From an uncultured Clostridia bacterium (GTDB lineage Bacteria; Bacillota; Clostridia; TANB77; CAG-508), in contig CAKOWZ010000001.1 of assembly GCA_934129745.1 (NCBI GenBank), positions 62,001-126,000 on the forward strand: a stretch of 64,000 nt of DNA, in the 5' to 3' direction. Positions 52,301 through 56,725 of this stretch are shown here, piece by piece. The position numbers and the translations under genes are program-made. Numbering within the stretch: position 1 is the first letter of the stretch; every line of letters starts with the position of its first letter. Under the pieces are notes generated by a model. It saw only the letters and a program-made list of their open reading frames with translations. It did no database searches and was not told the DNA's origin.

Positions 52301-53704
52301 GTTATTGTGGAAAAATTTGACTTAGCTTTAAGAAAATTTATTACACAAGTAAATGATGAAGAAATCACAACAAGAATTCCAGAGGTTAATATTAGTGAAG
52401 ATGGAAACATATCATATGAACATGATAAAACACCATTAATTGTGGCACATGATAATTTGGTTACATATACATTAAGAATATTTAATGAAGGAACAGTTTC
52501 AGGTTATGCAACTATTGTTAAAGATGATATTCCTTTAGGATTAGAGTTTGTTCCTGAAAATGCAACAAATATTGAATATAAATGGAAAATGTTAGACAAA
52601 GATGGAAATGAAACAAAAGATCCTTCTAATGCAGTTTATGTTATAACTGATTATTTATCAGAGGAAAATGGAAAAACTACACAAACAGATAAAGAGACTG
52701 ATAATAAATCTGGAAAATCAGATGAAACAGCAAAAAATAAAATTGGTGAAGAGGCTGCTAATAAATCTGAAGATTTAGATGAAACAGTAAAAAATGAAAA
52801 TAATAAACAATCTGATTCAAGTAGTGAAAATTCTAATTTAATTAAATACTTTGATAAACAAACAATGAACAAACCAGATTACAGAGATGTTAAATTAGTG
52901 TTTAGAGTAAATATTCCTGTAAGAAGAGATGATGTAGTTATCAACTCTGCACAAATTACAGATGATGCAGATGACCATGGTGATGTGGTTGATGATGATG
53001 ATTCTGTAACAGATGTATGGAATGAAGGTGAAGATGACCAAGATAGAGAATATATTAAAGTTAAATACTTTGATTTGGCTCTATATAAATGGGTAACAGA
53101 AGCTAGTGTAACAGAAGACGGAAAAACAACAGTCTATGGAAGCAACCATACACAAGATGATAAATCAGGTGTTGTTAATGTATCAATTAAAAAAGATAAA
53201 TTAAGAAGTGTTGTTGTTAAATTCAAATATACTATTAAAGTTGAAAACCAAGGTAACTTAAGCGGTTATGCTAAAGAAATTAAAGACCATATCCCTGCAG
53301 GATTGAAATTTATCCCTGCAGACAACACAGAATATGGATGGGAAGAACAACCTGATGGTACTTTAATAAATAGATGTTTTGAAAACACATTACTTGCTGA
53401 AGGTGATACAGCTGAAACAACAATTGTATTAACATGGATCAATGATCCAAACAATTTGGGTCAAAAGATTAATTACGCTGAAATCAGTAAAGATGATAAT
53501 GTATATGATTCTCCAGATGTTGACTCAACACCAAATAACTTCGAAAATGTTCCACAAGAAGATGACGAAGATGGTGATGTTGTAATGTTACAAATTAGAA
53601 CAGGTATCCCAAGCTATGTACTAATAATTCTTGCCACAGTAACTAGTATGATTATAGTTGCATTTGGTATTTATGGAATTAAAGAATATGTAGTCAATGA
53701 CTAG
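31304..53704 (+). CDS. Giant SpaA/Cna-B adhesin with N-terminal NlpC/P60 domain (7466 residues)
   Basis: One uninterrupted reading frame; GGAGGG is 6 nt before the ATG. A membrane or signal helix (about 9-30) is followed by an NlpC/P60-like domain (about 65-330) with candidate Cys113 (IDCTGLVYW) and His242 (SHAWI). About 41 SpaA/Cna-B-like domains of ~110-170 residues follow. Most start with an xxxKxD strand containing the isopeptide-type Lys and end with an I-x-E-x-x-x-P-x-G-Y-like motif containing the Glu. A DUF11-like domain interrupts after the third (about 746-1020). After a 13-residue charged repeat come three more DUF11-like domains and a membrane helix (SYVLIILATVTSMIIVAFGI) with a short tail. 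No LPxTG sorting motif is seen. Probably a very long isopeptide-stabilised surface stalk; ligand unknown. Confidence 0.85.
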   Translation: MKMTKHMKGIIGVLIIAVFAILTTFSFFFSRNRVENVNQTQNNEQIENYVVSTPTANGDFQLNSVDIIKTASKLLGTPYVYGKKGVNTYQYTNIVQSNNLKTDSEVRNDGIDCTGLVYWTLSEIAKERNIDFGTRTSNMGNYISNITTNFSLNNPVPVDTLHWLTYWDGKNAQYVSEKYGTQNIPSITSYQMFGNTINVLKANESLTTKYYMYGGNKKLPAGTIVIMDATNANGSHDNYSSHAWITLGDLGTTNANDVINILAGMGIDRSLLTSDTVKSVNNTCTYWRIEAAGGNKVYINNGDYEVSVQNGTEFEEYTEIVNGVPVKRTKKIGTIWAFQISNDIVNKGSYKLNVNKKDENGNGLGGAQFQITKNGVSYTQNSEVGISKIGQEDTFVILETAAPTGYRLFSQPITVKARSTVINNTYKLDTVTSVQVGNQTLSQTSEGFSNGDVTVLWDQNNGVISVNVKDKKIIQGNYNLYVQKFDSETKQPMSGANFKITKGENGPEYNSGDNVSIKSNNQKDTFIIEEVAAPEGYKTISGKISVTVTGAELNGKYVLGTVADVKIGGKSVGKGSDGAYSNSEVRVDWDQNNGIVAVKVYDTKIKKGNYKLDINKYDGITNQKLGDSTNPLGGAEFTITKNDYAYTRNSNIEISKENQKDVFVITEDKAPSGYEKLLQPIIITVTGATTSDGNQYCLGQVESVFLGSTEIKRTDNGKGPFKIDEVEVNWDSTSGSVTVTVKNKPIVDLALKKTVTKVNGSEDIQAPRMMSKSTILDHVPKFGNENIDINDNKLSNGSDTNAVYSMNKTPVLVHIGDEVTYSIQIFNEGSVNARATEITDYIPVGLKVTSVQYINNKVDFGVLSQNNGKSGGYTYDETNGILKIKLDNFSNKQVQYIPAYVPKTDSQESVLSNDEIIVTCKVLDNAPRILTNIAEISAYTSEIPELKDIDSTPNNWKNPNGDENNITTDKSTADWIDYISVTGDQNNSSDYLDGLYHSAFIAQDTGVNGYKGDDDDFDKLRVIKTYDVSVQKISSENNEKKLENIKFYIGNKSYSEASNTEKQKATKTTKTDGSTDVITKEISYTRKTNEEDVWYIKELELPAGSTYSKIDTEFELRIKKKSEGEIFGSDITKYSFGVLGTKASYTSITEPINVIVSDVDGHPVTITAKYNETEKRFIITVPNNVSKSQYYLQLFKVKANTQSDETEEGIEGIEFGINTQSGTKKTNKDGLISFGEYEITKDNYQKIDEFKITEIEDSNTRYYQLKNAITIYVKKDLDDLKQNYIVKEISLDGTNYSTTKITQEAELKDFDQKVNITVSLEGNIVTVKVPNILRNGEYELLVKKVDSKNETLDDVGFSLGNESQQVLTGSNGDSGIAVLVSGKKIGAENLNSIDKYTITETKSKSGYSKLKYPINIDVHKEDDGENFIVSYVDAYVNNGTPIKIEKGKYGTLNNVELENGSTVNVIIDLSETNSILVNIPNNELKGGFNLQVYKYYKKDGKEYPVPNISFAVYKNGDSSKQTKLGTTSNSGIITSGYELTKNDIGKTDKYTLVETVNKNDNYIGIAENIDIFVENGENSTKTKCMVSNAYFEGGATKKTVKLENGKTVDIEIQVVKNQNDVTTVKILVENTEVYGEYQVELAKKVNDNLEDGISFNVSKNKGNSTLYTTANGGKTIIANESITKENVGVTDEFVISEIETTNHRIIKVKNPLTLKVVKGINTTGTAGTQDAPGTKFVVKQFTVSGQGASEVKSSVGNQNNPEITVNGIVLDDGNIVDIVVKMTEEIDSETNNKYQKISLTIPNTERKGSYSLQIKKVNSSKNNSIISGAVFKIESFTKGNTNPVKTTGKTDGTNGTAVVESDIAIEPDSLDKPDRFKITEVIIYKNNSNNEETGYSKLKNPILLTIDKVANTADFDVKQLTLSQDGIPAKTGTSSVSLSNVELENGDKVTVRASIDSKNLITLTIPNKELGGSYSMDLVKTTDDFTTTLENMKFTYTGSNGEKTTNKDGLISNIALTTITKDNVDIVDNYEIKEVEIKTNEYLELVNPLTVKVEKTKKDNKFIVSKITLSSTGINPDWIIPGTNKNTAQLNGLETVKSGKTGSAKITFDESTQKIKLFVDNPKVEGSFSLKIKKVDSDDENKTLAGVKFGIIKRELITGGNEYQQIGDEKEVVTEANGYGYIYGDNPFTVNVVETNENIEKNIRYIDITEKETSDGYELLKGIKISVKIETGLSSDGKSKIVKNATATVSRTIFDDETYERMKYVNNNINVTTNQNGTDVIVTIKNKKLDGKYNFKIVKVKQDGTKIPGIPFSVTKNGSIIKTEEKTSSDESTKGEIDLGAQTISEIQKGQTESVDNYVIKEIQLKNAQYICLSEELTVKVTTAENSDKTKYILKNISFGDSNEKVTKSDNGNKITVEKQANTIDGKKVNVKITADLTTNEIVLEIPNNDITGKFDLYIKKVDKNGGVKNVEFTVNGTKLNGSTNEQGLIKIDEKQISASNLSEDKYVINEIKVDSNNYIKLKSSLTLTISKGLNSDKTKYVVTKITLDGKSITKNIHGEGTVRAELADVALENGNTVTVTGELDENTQVITLTIPNEKIDGDYSVKIKKVNSDNSNENIKYAEFTANAIINNTEEDLGTVRTDGDGVKILKSVNIKGDTYQTPDKYIITETNIYKSSTGNDIDEGYIKIKDPIILEVKKTITNGKYTVSGLSLYQNGQTPTEGSSNVVLKNVKLENGESVDITAKLENGVINLIIPNKKVTGNYSLDLIKTTNNFQNTRGGFTFTYTGNPVGKTTDGDGKIVIEENKKIDDITNPDEYDFRELPNNKNKYLELSEPLKISIAKTKKDNKYVVSSITLSCGDKSVTLKSGEGSEAVLENIPTVKNGKITSAKIVFDELTQKINLYVDNPEITGEYDLKIRKIDSQDENKTLQGVEFNVIKREQLETGGAYQQTKEVTAITQENGVGYIFGDNPYTTNVVEEKDEINRDVHIITINETKTVSGYRLLNDISIQLTIESDVSSDGKTKIIKKVTPAVYRNSQTNEAFEMERLVREKLSVMVDNSGTGIVVTIPNENTTGFNFKVKKVDENDEILNGSKFTVKGPNDELLLDNQELTDGYFVKQYNGVKTNETYQFMVTENEAPEGYKNLLKGFDLRVSVDIGVDGKLDLKNSFIEVIPQTEDYDKDYYGDLLEKVKNEEINLSIEDSNTITLKIENEKAVKDYKFSLLKTELDSDVPLKGAQFKVTKNDEELKTFETNSLESVLIDDVKNITVGSSVEYEIEETQAPENYTCNYKKVKVVVSVDLSGNISAKITQIMENTVIEEWKDYDENVNGSELRLNVNDDNTIELHWENPSTYTLYLFKEGYERTTEILNYSNDLIAEETDKGYTNSLPLLAGAKVSVTDEKGVNQEITTLGNRGRTFYKNDVKANQEYIYEFKELQTVDGYVNDFEGAKLVVHIRTDSNAKLVDVNQNRKNIYSYFEIIDETGTKTTEELQTIASKVFFGIKDRKAYLFMVNSKIEEPQYYKLRLWKIDDKTKEALKGAEFEIKMKDNNGETTLDSNSIKEGIQNFGTDNYGFINLEGLLVEQGTHTFTIKETKAPKGYLLPENLTITVTVNVGDAYANLRNIQSQDVSVNVSGTEETVTSSVDDDGLITIVIPNRSSDFKFKLRKVDMDGNLIKTSVDENGTKQGTKLTFVANGDRIYDGTTYFDDGEYTYTCNTGEQELSRKKTYKFAVSEQEAKNGYYNILGEYAINVTVALDDNGRVLPVNPNDPTDSELLKYTSYSIIGPIDQELSREEVPNYVRLYITEDDEGVQTVTLEIINPWKYKLRLRKTDTLGNPLDKAILTADIQRRGEKTEEVRLARQDVNESGFIEIEKDETQTWIIDEIAVDNPYSNILLGNKALYINTKMVDGKLTYDYKVHDIIDGNEVIYGDDNEIYKFISVNIINENGNSVIDVQIKNPVTIITRVVKNNMQSGPINSAMLEMNGIKNINEDGSYNSEIEIKEQNVSTGEIKTFIVSELKTDAPYINVLGNNKIFVDVRSNIDGEVQIVGKGYIDENGVRHNGFGKFYKYVSVSVGLTSQQIVTISIKNPMEVLINVSKVDENGNPLPNAQLELTELNKSVVTNEITNAGKNDIVKYSDNIQYTTTDTKDYSDFIIREINSPDGYTNILKNKEIHFRIFKTPTGIAIGSISIYNITDSGRELIDESDDIYKDISLELIPVEESKTKIPTVNVKIANETDISLDIQKQVTNGVEYNGAEIELYELNNETNEKTLIKNNIINNVKLANITQNDIHVLPNKTYTYVIKEKSTTTPHVNILSDDKEIRLNVRLNKDETTGVLTPEYNYNLYDKDGNVLENDDAKNFITFGVDKNGTTGKYTFNVYIQNPVMFKMKFLKTDTTGKSIAKKAIITINGEQNNGSANKTYSNLKIGDTVSFDIGETSADQPFTNMLGKNHIVLIARVMENEQMSIVGRLFINTQTGATMQSIPSEIAKYLSAEFITDDEGIPTLDIKLQNPLSYKIKLTKQDMAGLGLKGTDIVVTNKTTGEVYENNGSDTLEFMVQNQKIGDKTDLEIREKSSIGNYENVFEGKVIQLQFSVNSDYTVSCSSKNMTYVDNGVNKTSEIPSKYFGFNIENNDEITVNIEMKNPIKYDLAIIKTDMSGNELQGDDLKIQVTKNSDEPISNNGKSNIKFEEKDLAPNTVNTYVIEELSTIAPHINELENKKLIVEVRVDEKGDLIVQKFDVIDKQTDQIINCEYVNYSLDEFSEDGTRLIKIIIKNPLTYITRVVKTSTDFGYINNAIISINDVTNVDTSVSPAVKKDKAVITETDVEIGKVKRYIISETETEKPYVNILGKNKLFVDVFMNSNLELEIQKRGYIDENKVEHEGFGKFEKYVQVSVYKDEKTKISTLTVFLTNPTQYIVRLYKVDSNNDKLLNTDIQITKNNGEIYTFKNDENGNPTNVIEIPCIGDKTQESFVVQEVNSLNGYNNNLKGKQMKFSVKATNNKVLTTDMQVVDLENSGKIENGFDSVSDYFSLVTKQSNETSDGIPVIEMVMKNTTDINLNIEKHKTNGDLYDGAEIELYELNNETNEKTLIKNNIVNNVKQSSITQNGINVVPNKTYTYVIKEKSTTTPHVNILGDDKEIRFNVRLNKNNDTSELVLDENLAKVEVYDKNGNLLVNDSSLEFIKIIPVKNAETGKYTINVYIENPLQFKMKFTKTDSVGNAIPGKAHITINGVENTGSAEQIYTNMKIGDTVEFKVKEINVTDPFVNTLNDDTLTIVARLMENEKLEVINTYTQGKSTNDELVDGITNDYFSYQIKEENGIPVLDMKLENPVKFLFRLTKQDMAGIGLDGSDISVTYDGVTYSNKGKQTLEIPVTVDNINDSHTFAIRENSAKENYQNVFESEIYYLTVKINKDNDYKLEKVSCMKLILNGNKVPTIISFDDNKYISTTIDSDVNDGTPVMTVDVVMKNPIKYDFEVVKTDLSGNELSGDKLKIQVTRNSDEPKSNEGKSKIKFEERDLVPNTVNTYVVEELSTIAPHVNELENKKLTVQIRVDEKGGLIIQKLEVTDKTTGEIIPNNYIGYDDKAVSADGTRLIKIFIKNPISYRFKVIKTETQSPENKMNGTIPNKLEGASFQVNEFANSNGSSEINLVVNDVKIGDRKTFVITENSSVGAHDNILKNKQIILTTLMESDSKLIIASGELKDTVTGESVVINDEIKQQYRFDYDIVTDNDGFETVRVIIQNPVKIRMKVVKKDATGVQELSGAMIELKKDNKVVADNKNTGSAVLEYTVENIGKFENFTFNINENSSVSPNENILSGKTLVIAGLLNGNEKVGIINKAIYDTKNGKQVDLDNFVNVYVDEIDGIQTIVAEITNPVGYDLDLIKNNAGIGFLVNTKFQVYREGVQNAIFDGYVTDINTFKNPEVSEKQMKAGKYTYYITETKEARQRYVNILDGKYIKLNVEVDGTGKVSILNNKGELDQEYYEVYEGDIANRKDSDKLVDKSDLIYTHISVGMNVDTTTKKYMIKCNVTNPVRYTVELEKVDSVNNPLEGADFELVSEIIDSQNAVKTDLNKTVGVTDISEDGVVKGTTNKDGNISYEETFVMAGTYEYELKEIKTPGEQYVNPFDGYSIYFKVGINESGDIELLSYENGKNCYIVKTGTRGGNEIEATQDIYDYLTISRKNNQIIAKLEIEVENPVRYKFKLDKDIYGTENLPLVGAKFNIESSLIKKQGGSKTDMSKTTGVTSVAEDGVVSGTTNNDGTISFEETMVRPGIYEYWISEIETGDENVLNALQGTNIKIYVKVTSDGTIYTVTDDEQKQIIQDGVFYLYDSDRKNKIDFDKTSIDELIKVYVTSENNVNTIHVDIDDPQVYNFDMIKTDIDLYNLDGYLNYNMNDVNFEVKTYKENKSGEIEEINLKCGYDNTSVIDTSKLVTSTIDQTTGMISLKDILIESAGTYYFEFIETTPKDPIIYKDKSENVKVKVVIGVNEEHNKYVVENVEVVQGEKYVIPGHTKVEDSNVTVNITNERVKGSYDLEITKLDELLGHPLTGAKFVAEAFDVKKSELNNGSDNNSDNSEIEIGEQIELYKSNDDVTSMNKIIPGVLSIKNDNGTFKISNIRIENLKPYIIRITEIEAPETYTILRDPIYILVTPKIDGQFDDSKYVIDTVQLISGDNDGLVRLLGNSTDDKSGEGTTGEKSDGKSGEETKDEKSDGKSGEETKDEKSDGKSGEGTKDEKSDNKSDEETNDKLIKDVGNLIKIEIKNDQFDLALRKYISSINGKDVTRWTEPEIDTSKLSTGESTTAEYYNDKLPLRIYSGQEIIYTLRVYNEGQIDGYANKIVDHLPEQLEFLPDDEFNKSRGWKLVEETKDNSENKGVKIETDYLSKARNEDENVIKAFNKETGEIDYLEVQVKCKVKQKVEPKTYITNIAEITEYEGKNRPNVIDRDSSGSNADIPSGKDLEQYKQEEIEKQQNSTTLENKYIKGQEDDDDFEKVIVEKFDLALRKFITQVNDEEITTRIPEVNISEDGNISYEHDKTPLIVAHDNLVTYTLRIFNEGTVSGYATIVKDDIPLGLEFVPENATNIEYKWKMLDKDGNETKDPSNAVYVITDYLSEENGKTTQTDKETDNKSGKSDETAKNKIGEEAANKSEDLDETVKNENNKQSDSSSENSNLIKYFDKQTMNKPDYRDVKLVFRVNIPVRRDDVVINSAQITDDADDHGDVVDDDDSVTDVWNEGEDDQDREYIKVKYFDLALYKWVTEASVTEDGKTTVYGSNHTQDDKSGVVNVSIKKDKLRSVVVKFKYTIKVENQGNLSGYAKEIKDHIPAGLKFIPADNTEYGWEEQPDGTLINRCFENTLLAEGDTAETTIVLTWINDPNNLGQKINYAEISKDDNVYDSPDVDSTPNNFENVPQEDDEDGDVVMLQIRTGIPSYVLIILATVTSMIIVAFGIYGIKEYVVND
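36208..40959 (+). repeat. Five-domain tandem duplication inside the adhesin gene
   Basis: Domains starting near 36208, 36728, 37219, 37681 and 38176 are matched in order by those near 38662, 39110, 39594, 40044 and 40529, a period of about 2.4 kb. The clearest pair is VDSDDENKTLAGVKFGIIKRE versus IDSQDENKTLQGVEFNVIKRE, both followed by YGDNPF/FGDNPY motifs found nowhere else in the protein. Confidence 0.75.
43194..48110 (+). repeat. Six-domain tandem duplication inside the adhesin gene
   Basis: Six domains starting near 43194, 43587, 44026, 44468, 44857 and 45250 recur in the same order near 45650, 46058, 46482, 46938, 47310 and 47728, a period of about 2.46 kb. Long identical peptides mark the copies: EIELYELNNETNEKTLIKNN, TYTYVIKEKSTTTPHVNIL, LTKQDMAG, and KTDxSGNEL with NTVNTYV and ELSTIAPH. 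Confidence 0.85.
51379..51568 (+). repeat. 39-nt in-frame tandem repeat (13-residue charged linker)
   Basis: About four and a half copies of a unit encoding DGKSGEETKDEKS, lying between the last SpaA-like domain and the C-terminal DUF11 domains. It is an acidic/basic, probably extended linker; copies are nearly identical in DNA and so likely to vary in number between strains. Confidence 0.85.
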
Positions 53705-53713
53705 TGTACAAAA

Positions 53714-53759
53714 AGGACGCGTCCCCAATTGTTCATTTGAGCAATTGGGGACGCGTCCT
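53714..53759. repeat. GGGACGCGTCC palindrome C
   Basis: Arms AGGACGCGTCCCCAATTG (53714-53731) and its complement (53742-53759) around a 10-nt loop, 10 nt after the adhesin stop. A further fragment TTGGGGACAGGTTAATTTTTTT-like follows near 53779, which may be a decayed extra unit and supplies a T-run, so the palindrome may also end transcription. Confidence 0.8.
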
Positions 53760-53900
53760 AATTGCCCAAATGAGATGGTTGGGGACAGGTTAATTTTTTT
53801 TATTGATTGAGTGGATTATTCATTTGGTCAATAAAAGGCTGGTAAAATATTATTTTTAACAGATTTGTTTGTATAAATTTTGCAAGAGTCAAAATGTATA

Positions 53901-53934
53901 TTAGTAATATGTGGATTTTAGTAATATGTAGATT
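53901..53934 (+). repeat. 17-nt direct repeat, two copies
   Basis: TTAGTAATATGTGGATT followed at once by TTAGTAATATGTAGATT (16 of 17 identical). It lies in the otherwise featureless AT-rich gap 53760-54056; a TATAAT at 53969-53974 could be the -10 box of the next gene, but no good -35 is seen. Confidence 0.6.
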
Positions 53935-54056
53935 TTATATATTGCTATATTTTTTTGCTATTTTATTGTATAATATAAAAAAATATATAGGTAACTAAAT
54001 TATATATAAAAATCATTTTAATTTAAAAAAATAAACAAAGGGGTAGGATAACTGAG

Positions 54057-54650
54057 ATGAAACAGATAGAAATTACAGTTAGATTAGATGAAAAAATTGA
54101 AGATGCCATTATTAAATTGGAAAATAAAGGGTTTAAAAAAATACAGGAAAGTGATGTTTGTGATATATATTTATCAAATTTAGATAGTGAAATGAAAAAA
54201 GAAAATATACAAGAATTCTTAAAACATTCAGTATTATTGAGAAGTTTTGAATTGAATGGAAAAGAGAAAAAAAGGATTACTTATAAGAATAAAGAATTAG
54301 ATAATAATGGAGATGTTATTTCTGAACAAAAAGTAAACTTGGATTGTGATGACTTGATAAAAGCAGAGAATTTATTTAAGTGTTTAGGTTTTTACAATCT
54401 TATAGAAGTAAAATATCATGTAATTGTATATGAAAAAAATGACAAAGAATTTGCTTTTCAGATAGTTGAAAATCTGGGAACTTTAATCGAATATGAAAAT
54501 GTTAATGATTTCGAAGGAAAATCAATTATAGAAATAAATGAGGTCAAAAATAAAATGTTAGAAAATATTAAAGAATGTAATATTAATATTACTAATGAAC
54601 GTGATGTAAAAAAAGCTTTTGAACTAATAGAGAAAAAATACAATTTATAA
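54057..54650 (+). CDS. CYTH-domain protein (triphosphate-tunnel family)
   Basis: A protein of 197 residues that reads like a CYTH (CyaB/ThTPase) domain. The N-terminal strand is KQIEITVRLDEKIEDAIIKL (a relaxed ExExK motif), followed by a helix-strand unit (LENKGFKKIQESDVCDIYL), then LRSFELNGKEKKRITYKNK with basic residues, and a C-terminal half with FKCLGFYNLIEVKYHVIVYE and a late GTLIEYEN strand. CYTH enzymes act on triphosphates (thiamine triphosphate, polyphosphate or ATP), but key acidic and basic positions here are relaxed, so activity is uncertain. No operon partner is obvious. It stands between palindrome C and the transglutaminase-like gene. Confidence 0.55.
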   Translation: MKQIEITVRLDEKIEDAIIKLENKGFKKIQESDVCDIYLSNLDSEMKKENIQEFLKHSVLLRSFELNGKEKKRITYKNKELDNNGDVISEQKVNLDCDDLIKAENLFKCLGFYNLIEVKYHVIVYEKNDKEFAFQIVENLGTLIEYENVNDFEGKSIIEINEVKNKMLENIKECNINITNERDVKKAFELIEKKYNL

Positions 54651-54778
54651 AAATTTTTATATGCAGAATTTATAAAAAGAGTGCTGAAAATTATAAATAA
54701 ATAGATTATAAGTGAGTTTTAATCATTTTATCCAAAAGTATTTAATTAATAAACATAAAAATGGAGGATTCAATAAAA

Positions 54779-55795
54779 ATGAATAAATCAGAAAAAAGAA
54801 TTGAATTTTTAAGAAAATTAAAAGAAGTAAATAGTTTAATGAATTGGAATAAAATAAAAGTCAATCCAGAGGAAACACAAGAAATTGATAACAGTAGAAT
54901 AAAAAAAGATTATGTATTGTGGAAAGAAGATGATGACACCCTTTTTTTTGAGTTATGTAAAGATGAAGGTTTTGAACAATTATCTACAATAGAGAAAATA
55001 CTAAAAATACATTTTGGGGTTTGCAAGAATTTTGTTTTTGATGATTTTTGCTATTTTTTAGGAAGTTATAATAAAGAAAAAAACATATGTACAATTGATT
55101 CGAAATATGGAAGAAATCCTAATCTTGTATGGAGAGAAAACAGAAAAAAACATAATAGAAGGATATGTTATGAATTATCTAGATATATGGCTGTCAGATT
55201 AAAACAATTTATTAAAGAGGAATCAGACATTTTTTTGGTGTCAGATGAATATGAAACACATTATGCTACTGCATATGTATGTGATGATTTTATGATAATT
55301 ATTGATACTGACGATTATTGGAAAGGTGCTGATTTAAATAGAGTAAAATTGGGAATAGAAATAAAAGGTATAACTGTAGTAAGTGATGAAAAAAATATAG
55401 TTAAAGAAAAGTTGGATGAAATAAATAAAACAAGAAAATCTAAAAAAGAATTTCAACAAGAAATTGAAAATGATGCAGTAGAAAAATCAAAAATTGAGTG
55501 GATAAATATATTATTAGAAAAAATAAAAATATTAGGCAATGATGGTATATTTAAATATATGTGTACAATACTGGAAATGAAGGGATATGAACCTAAAAAA
55601 GTTTGGGAGAAAGAAGGCACAATATATAAGGAAACTTTATATATGCGTTGGAATATGGATTTTATGGTTATAAATTCATTAGGATTAAAAATATTAAGTG
55701 ATAGAGAGTTTAATGATTATATTCATGAAGGAAAATATTTGCATAATAGAGAAAGACATATAATGGCAGAGGAGATGGAATATGATGGAAGATAA
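54779..55795 (+). CDS. Transglutaminase-like (papain-fold) protein of unknown role
   Basis: About 338 residues from ATG 54779. GGAGG at 54763-54767 lies 11 nt upstream; an in-frame ATG at 54761 overlaps it and has no ribosome site of its own. A plausible Cys-His-Asp triad is Cys82 (FGVCKNF), His161 (YETHYATAYV) and Asp176 (MIIIDTDDYW). The spacing between His and Asp and the 'GVC' motif are those of transglutaminase-like domains. No signal peptide is present, so it would act in the cytoplasm. The last ~100 residues are unassigned. Its 3' end overlaps the next small gene by 14 nt. The family call is by motif only. Confidence 0.45.
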   Translation: MNKSEKRIEFLRKLKEVNSLMNWNKIKVNPEETQEIDNSRIKKDYVLWKEDDDTLFFELCKDEGFEQLSTIEKILKIHFGVCKNFVFDDFCYFLGSYNKEKNICTIDSKYGRNPNLVWRENRKKHNRRICYELSRYMAVRLKQFIKEESDIFLVSDEYETHYATAYVCDDFMIIIDTDDYWKGADLNRVKLGIEIKGITVVSDEKNIVKEKLDEINKTRKSKKEFQQEIENDAVEKSKIEWINILLEKIKILGNDGIFKYMCTILEMKGYEPKKVWEKEGTIYKETLYMRWNMDFMVINSLGLKILSDREFNDYIHEGKYLHNRERHIMAEEMEYDGR

Positions 55796-56018
55796 ATATA
55801 TATTTGAATGTATAAAACTTATAAATGAAACAAATATTGAATTTAAAAAGAATAATATGGAAGATTATACTAGTGATAGAGAAATACAAAAGATGTTAGA
55901 AAATAAAGAATTATTTTTTGTAATTTCGAAGGAAAAGGCGTATGAAATATTGAATGAGTTAGGGATAAATAATATAGATGAAGTATATAAAAAGTTGAAA
56001 GGCGAAATGGTGGATTAA
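55782..56018 (+). CDS. Small protein of unknown function coupled to the transglutaminase-like gene
   Basis: A protein of 78 residues, highly charged, with no membrane segment. Its start overlaps the end of the upstream gene, with GAGGAG just before the ATG, so it is probably translated by coupling. The C-terminal part (KEKAYEILNELGINNIDEVY) looks like a small helical domain. Pairing with a potential papain-like enzyme suggests an inhibitor or partner, but this is only context. Confidence 0.5.
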   Translation: MMEDKYIFECIKLINETNIEFKKNNMEDYTSDREIQKMLENKELFFVISKEKAYEILNELGINNIDEVYKKLKGEMVD

Positions 56019-56087
56019 AATATAATTGTCAAGTGAAATTAGAAAAAATGTAAATGAGGGTTTTGAAAAGAAATTTTGCAAAAGATA

Positions 56088-56130
56088 TTTACACTTTCTC
56101 GTAAAAATGTTAAAATATACGAGATAGTGT
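56088..56130 (+). promoter_or_regulatory. AbiE promoter with flanking operator repeats
   Basis: TTTACA (56088-56093), 17 nt, then TAAAAT (56111-56116). An inverted repeat ACACTTTCTCGTA (56091-56103) / TACGAGATAGTGT (56118-56130), 12 of 13 paired, brackets the spacer and -10 box. AbiEi antitoxins are known to repress their own promoter through such repeats, so this is the likely operator. Confidence 0.75.
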
Positions 56131-56146
56131 AAGGAGATGTTTAAAT

Positions 56147-56725
56147 ATGGAAATCGAAAAATTAAAAGATTTTTTAAAAAAGAGTCACGGATATATAACT
56201 ACAAAAGAAATTGAAAACATTGGTATTTCTAAGACTTTAATACCAGAACTTATAAGTCAAAAGCTATTGAGAAAAGTGGCGTATGGCATTTATATAGATA
56301 ATAATCTAATAGAAGATGAATTATACATTCTTCAAAAGAGATTTTCTAATATTGTATTTTCATATAATACAGCTTGTTATTTGATGAACTTAAGTGATAG
56401 AGCTCCATACAAAATAGATATTACAACGATAAATCACAATAATATTAATGAAAATTTAAATATTTATTATGTTTCGAAAGATAAATTTAATATTGGAATT
56501 ACTGAAATAGAAAGTCCTTATAGTAATCCTATAAAAATATACAATGCAGAACGCTGTATTTGTGATTTGCTAAAAAATCCAAATGCTGTTGATTTAGAAG
56601 TATATAATAAAATAATAAACAACTATTTTAAGCAAAAGAATAAAGATTTAACTACTTTAGAAGAATATTCAAAAATATTTAATGTTTATAAAAAATTTGA
56701 ACATATAATGGAGGTCCTAATTTAA
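56147..56725 (+). CDS. abiEi: AbiEi-type antitoxin / transcriptional regulator
   Basis: A protein of 192 residues. The N-terminus is a winged-helix domain (LKDFLKKSHGYITTKEIENI, then LIPELISQKLLRKVAYGIYI) of the kind found in AbiEi antitoxins. A C-terminal domain follows (VFSYNTACYLMNLSDRAPY, then YNAERCICDLLKN). It represses its own operon and neutralises the toxin without stable complex formation (type IV system). AAGGAG precedes the ATG, and a matching operator lies over the promoter. Its stop overlaps the toxin start (TAATG). Confidence 0.9.
   Translation: MEIEKLKDFLKKSHGYITTKEIENIGISKTLIPELISQKLLRKVAYGIYIDNNLIEDELYILQKRFSNIVFSYNTACYLMNLSDRAPYKIDITTINHNNINENLNIYYVSKDKFNIGITEIESPYSNPIKIYNAERCICDLLKNPNAVDLEVYNKIINNYFKQKNKDLTTLEEYSKIFNVYKKFEHIMEVLI

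Noticed and set aside
53590..53704. Sortase LPxTG anchor on the giant adhesin
   Set aside because: The C-terminus has a hydrophobic helix and short tail, but no LPxTG-like motif; the nearest sequence is RTGIPSYV.
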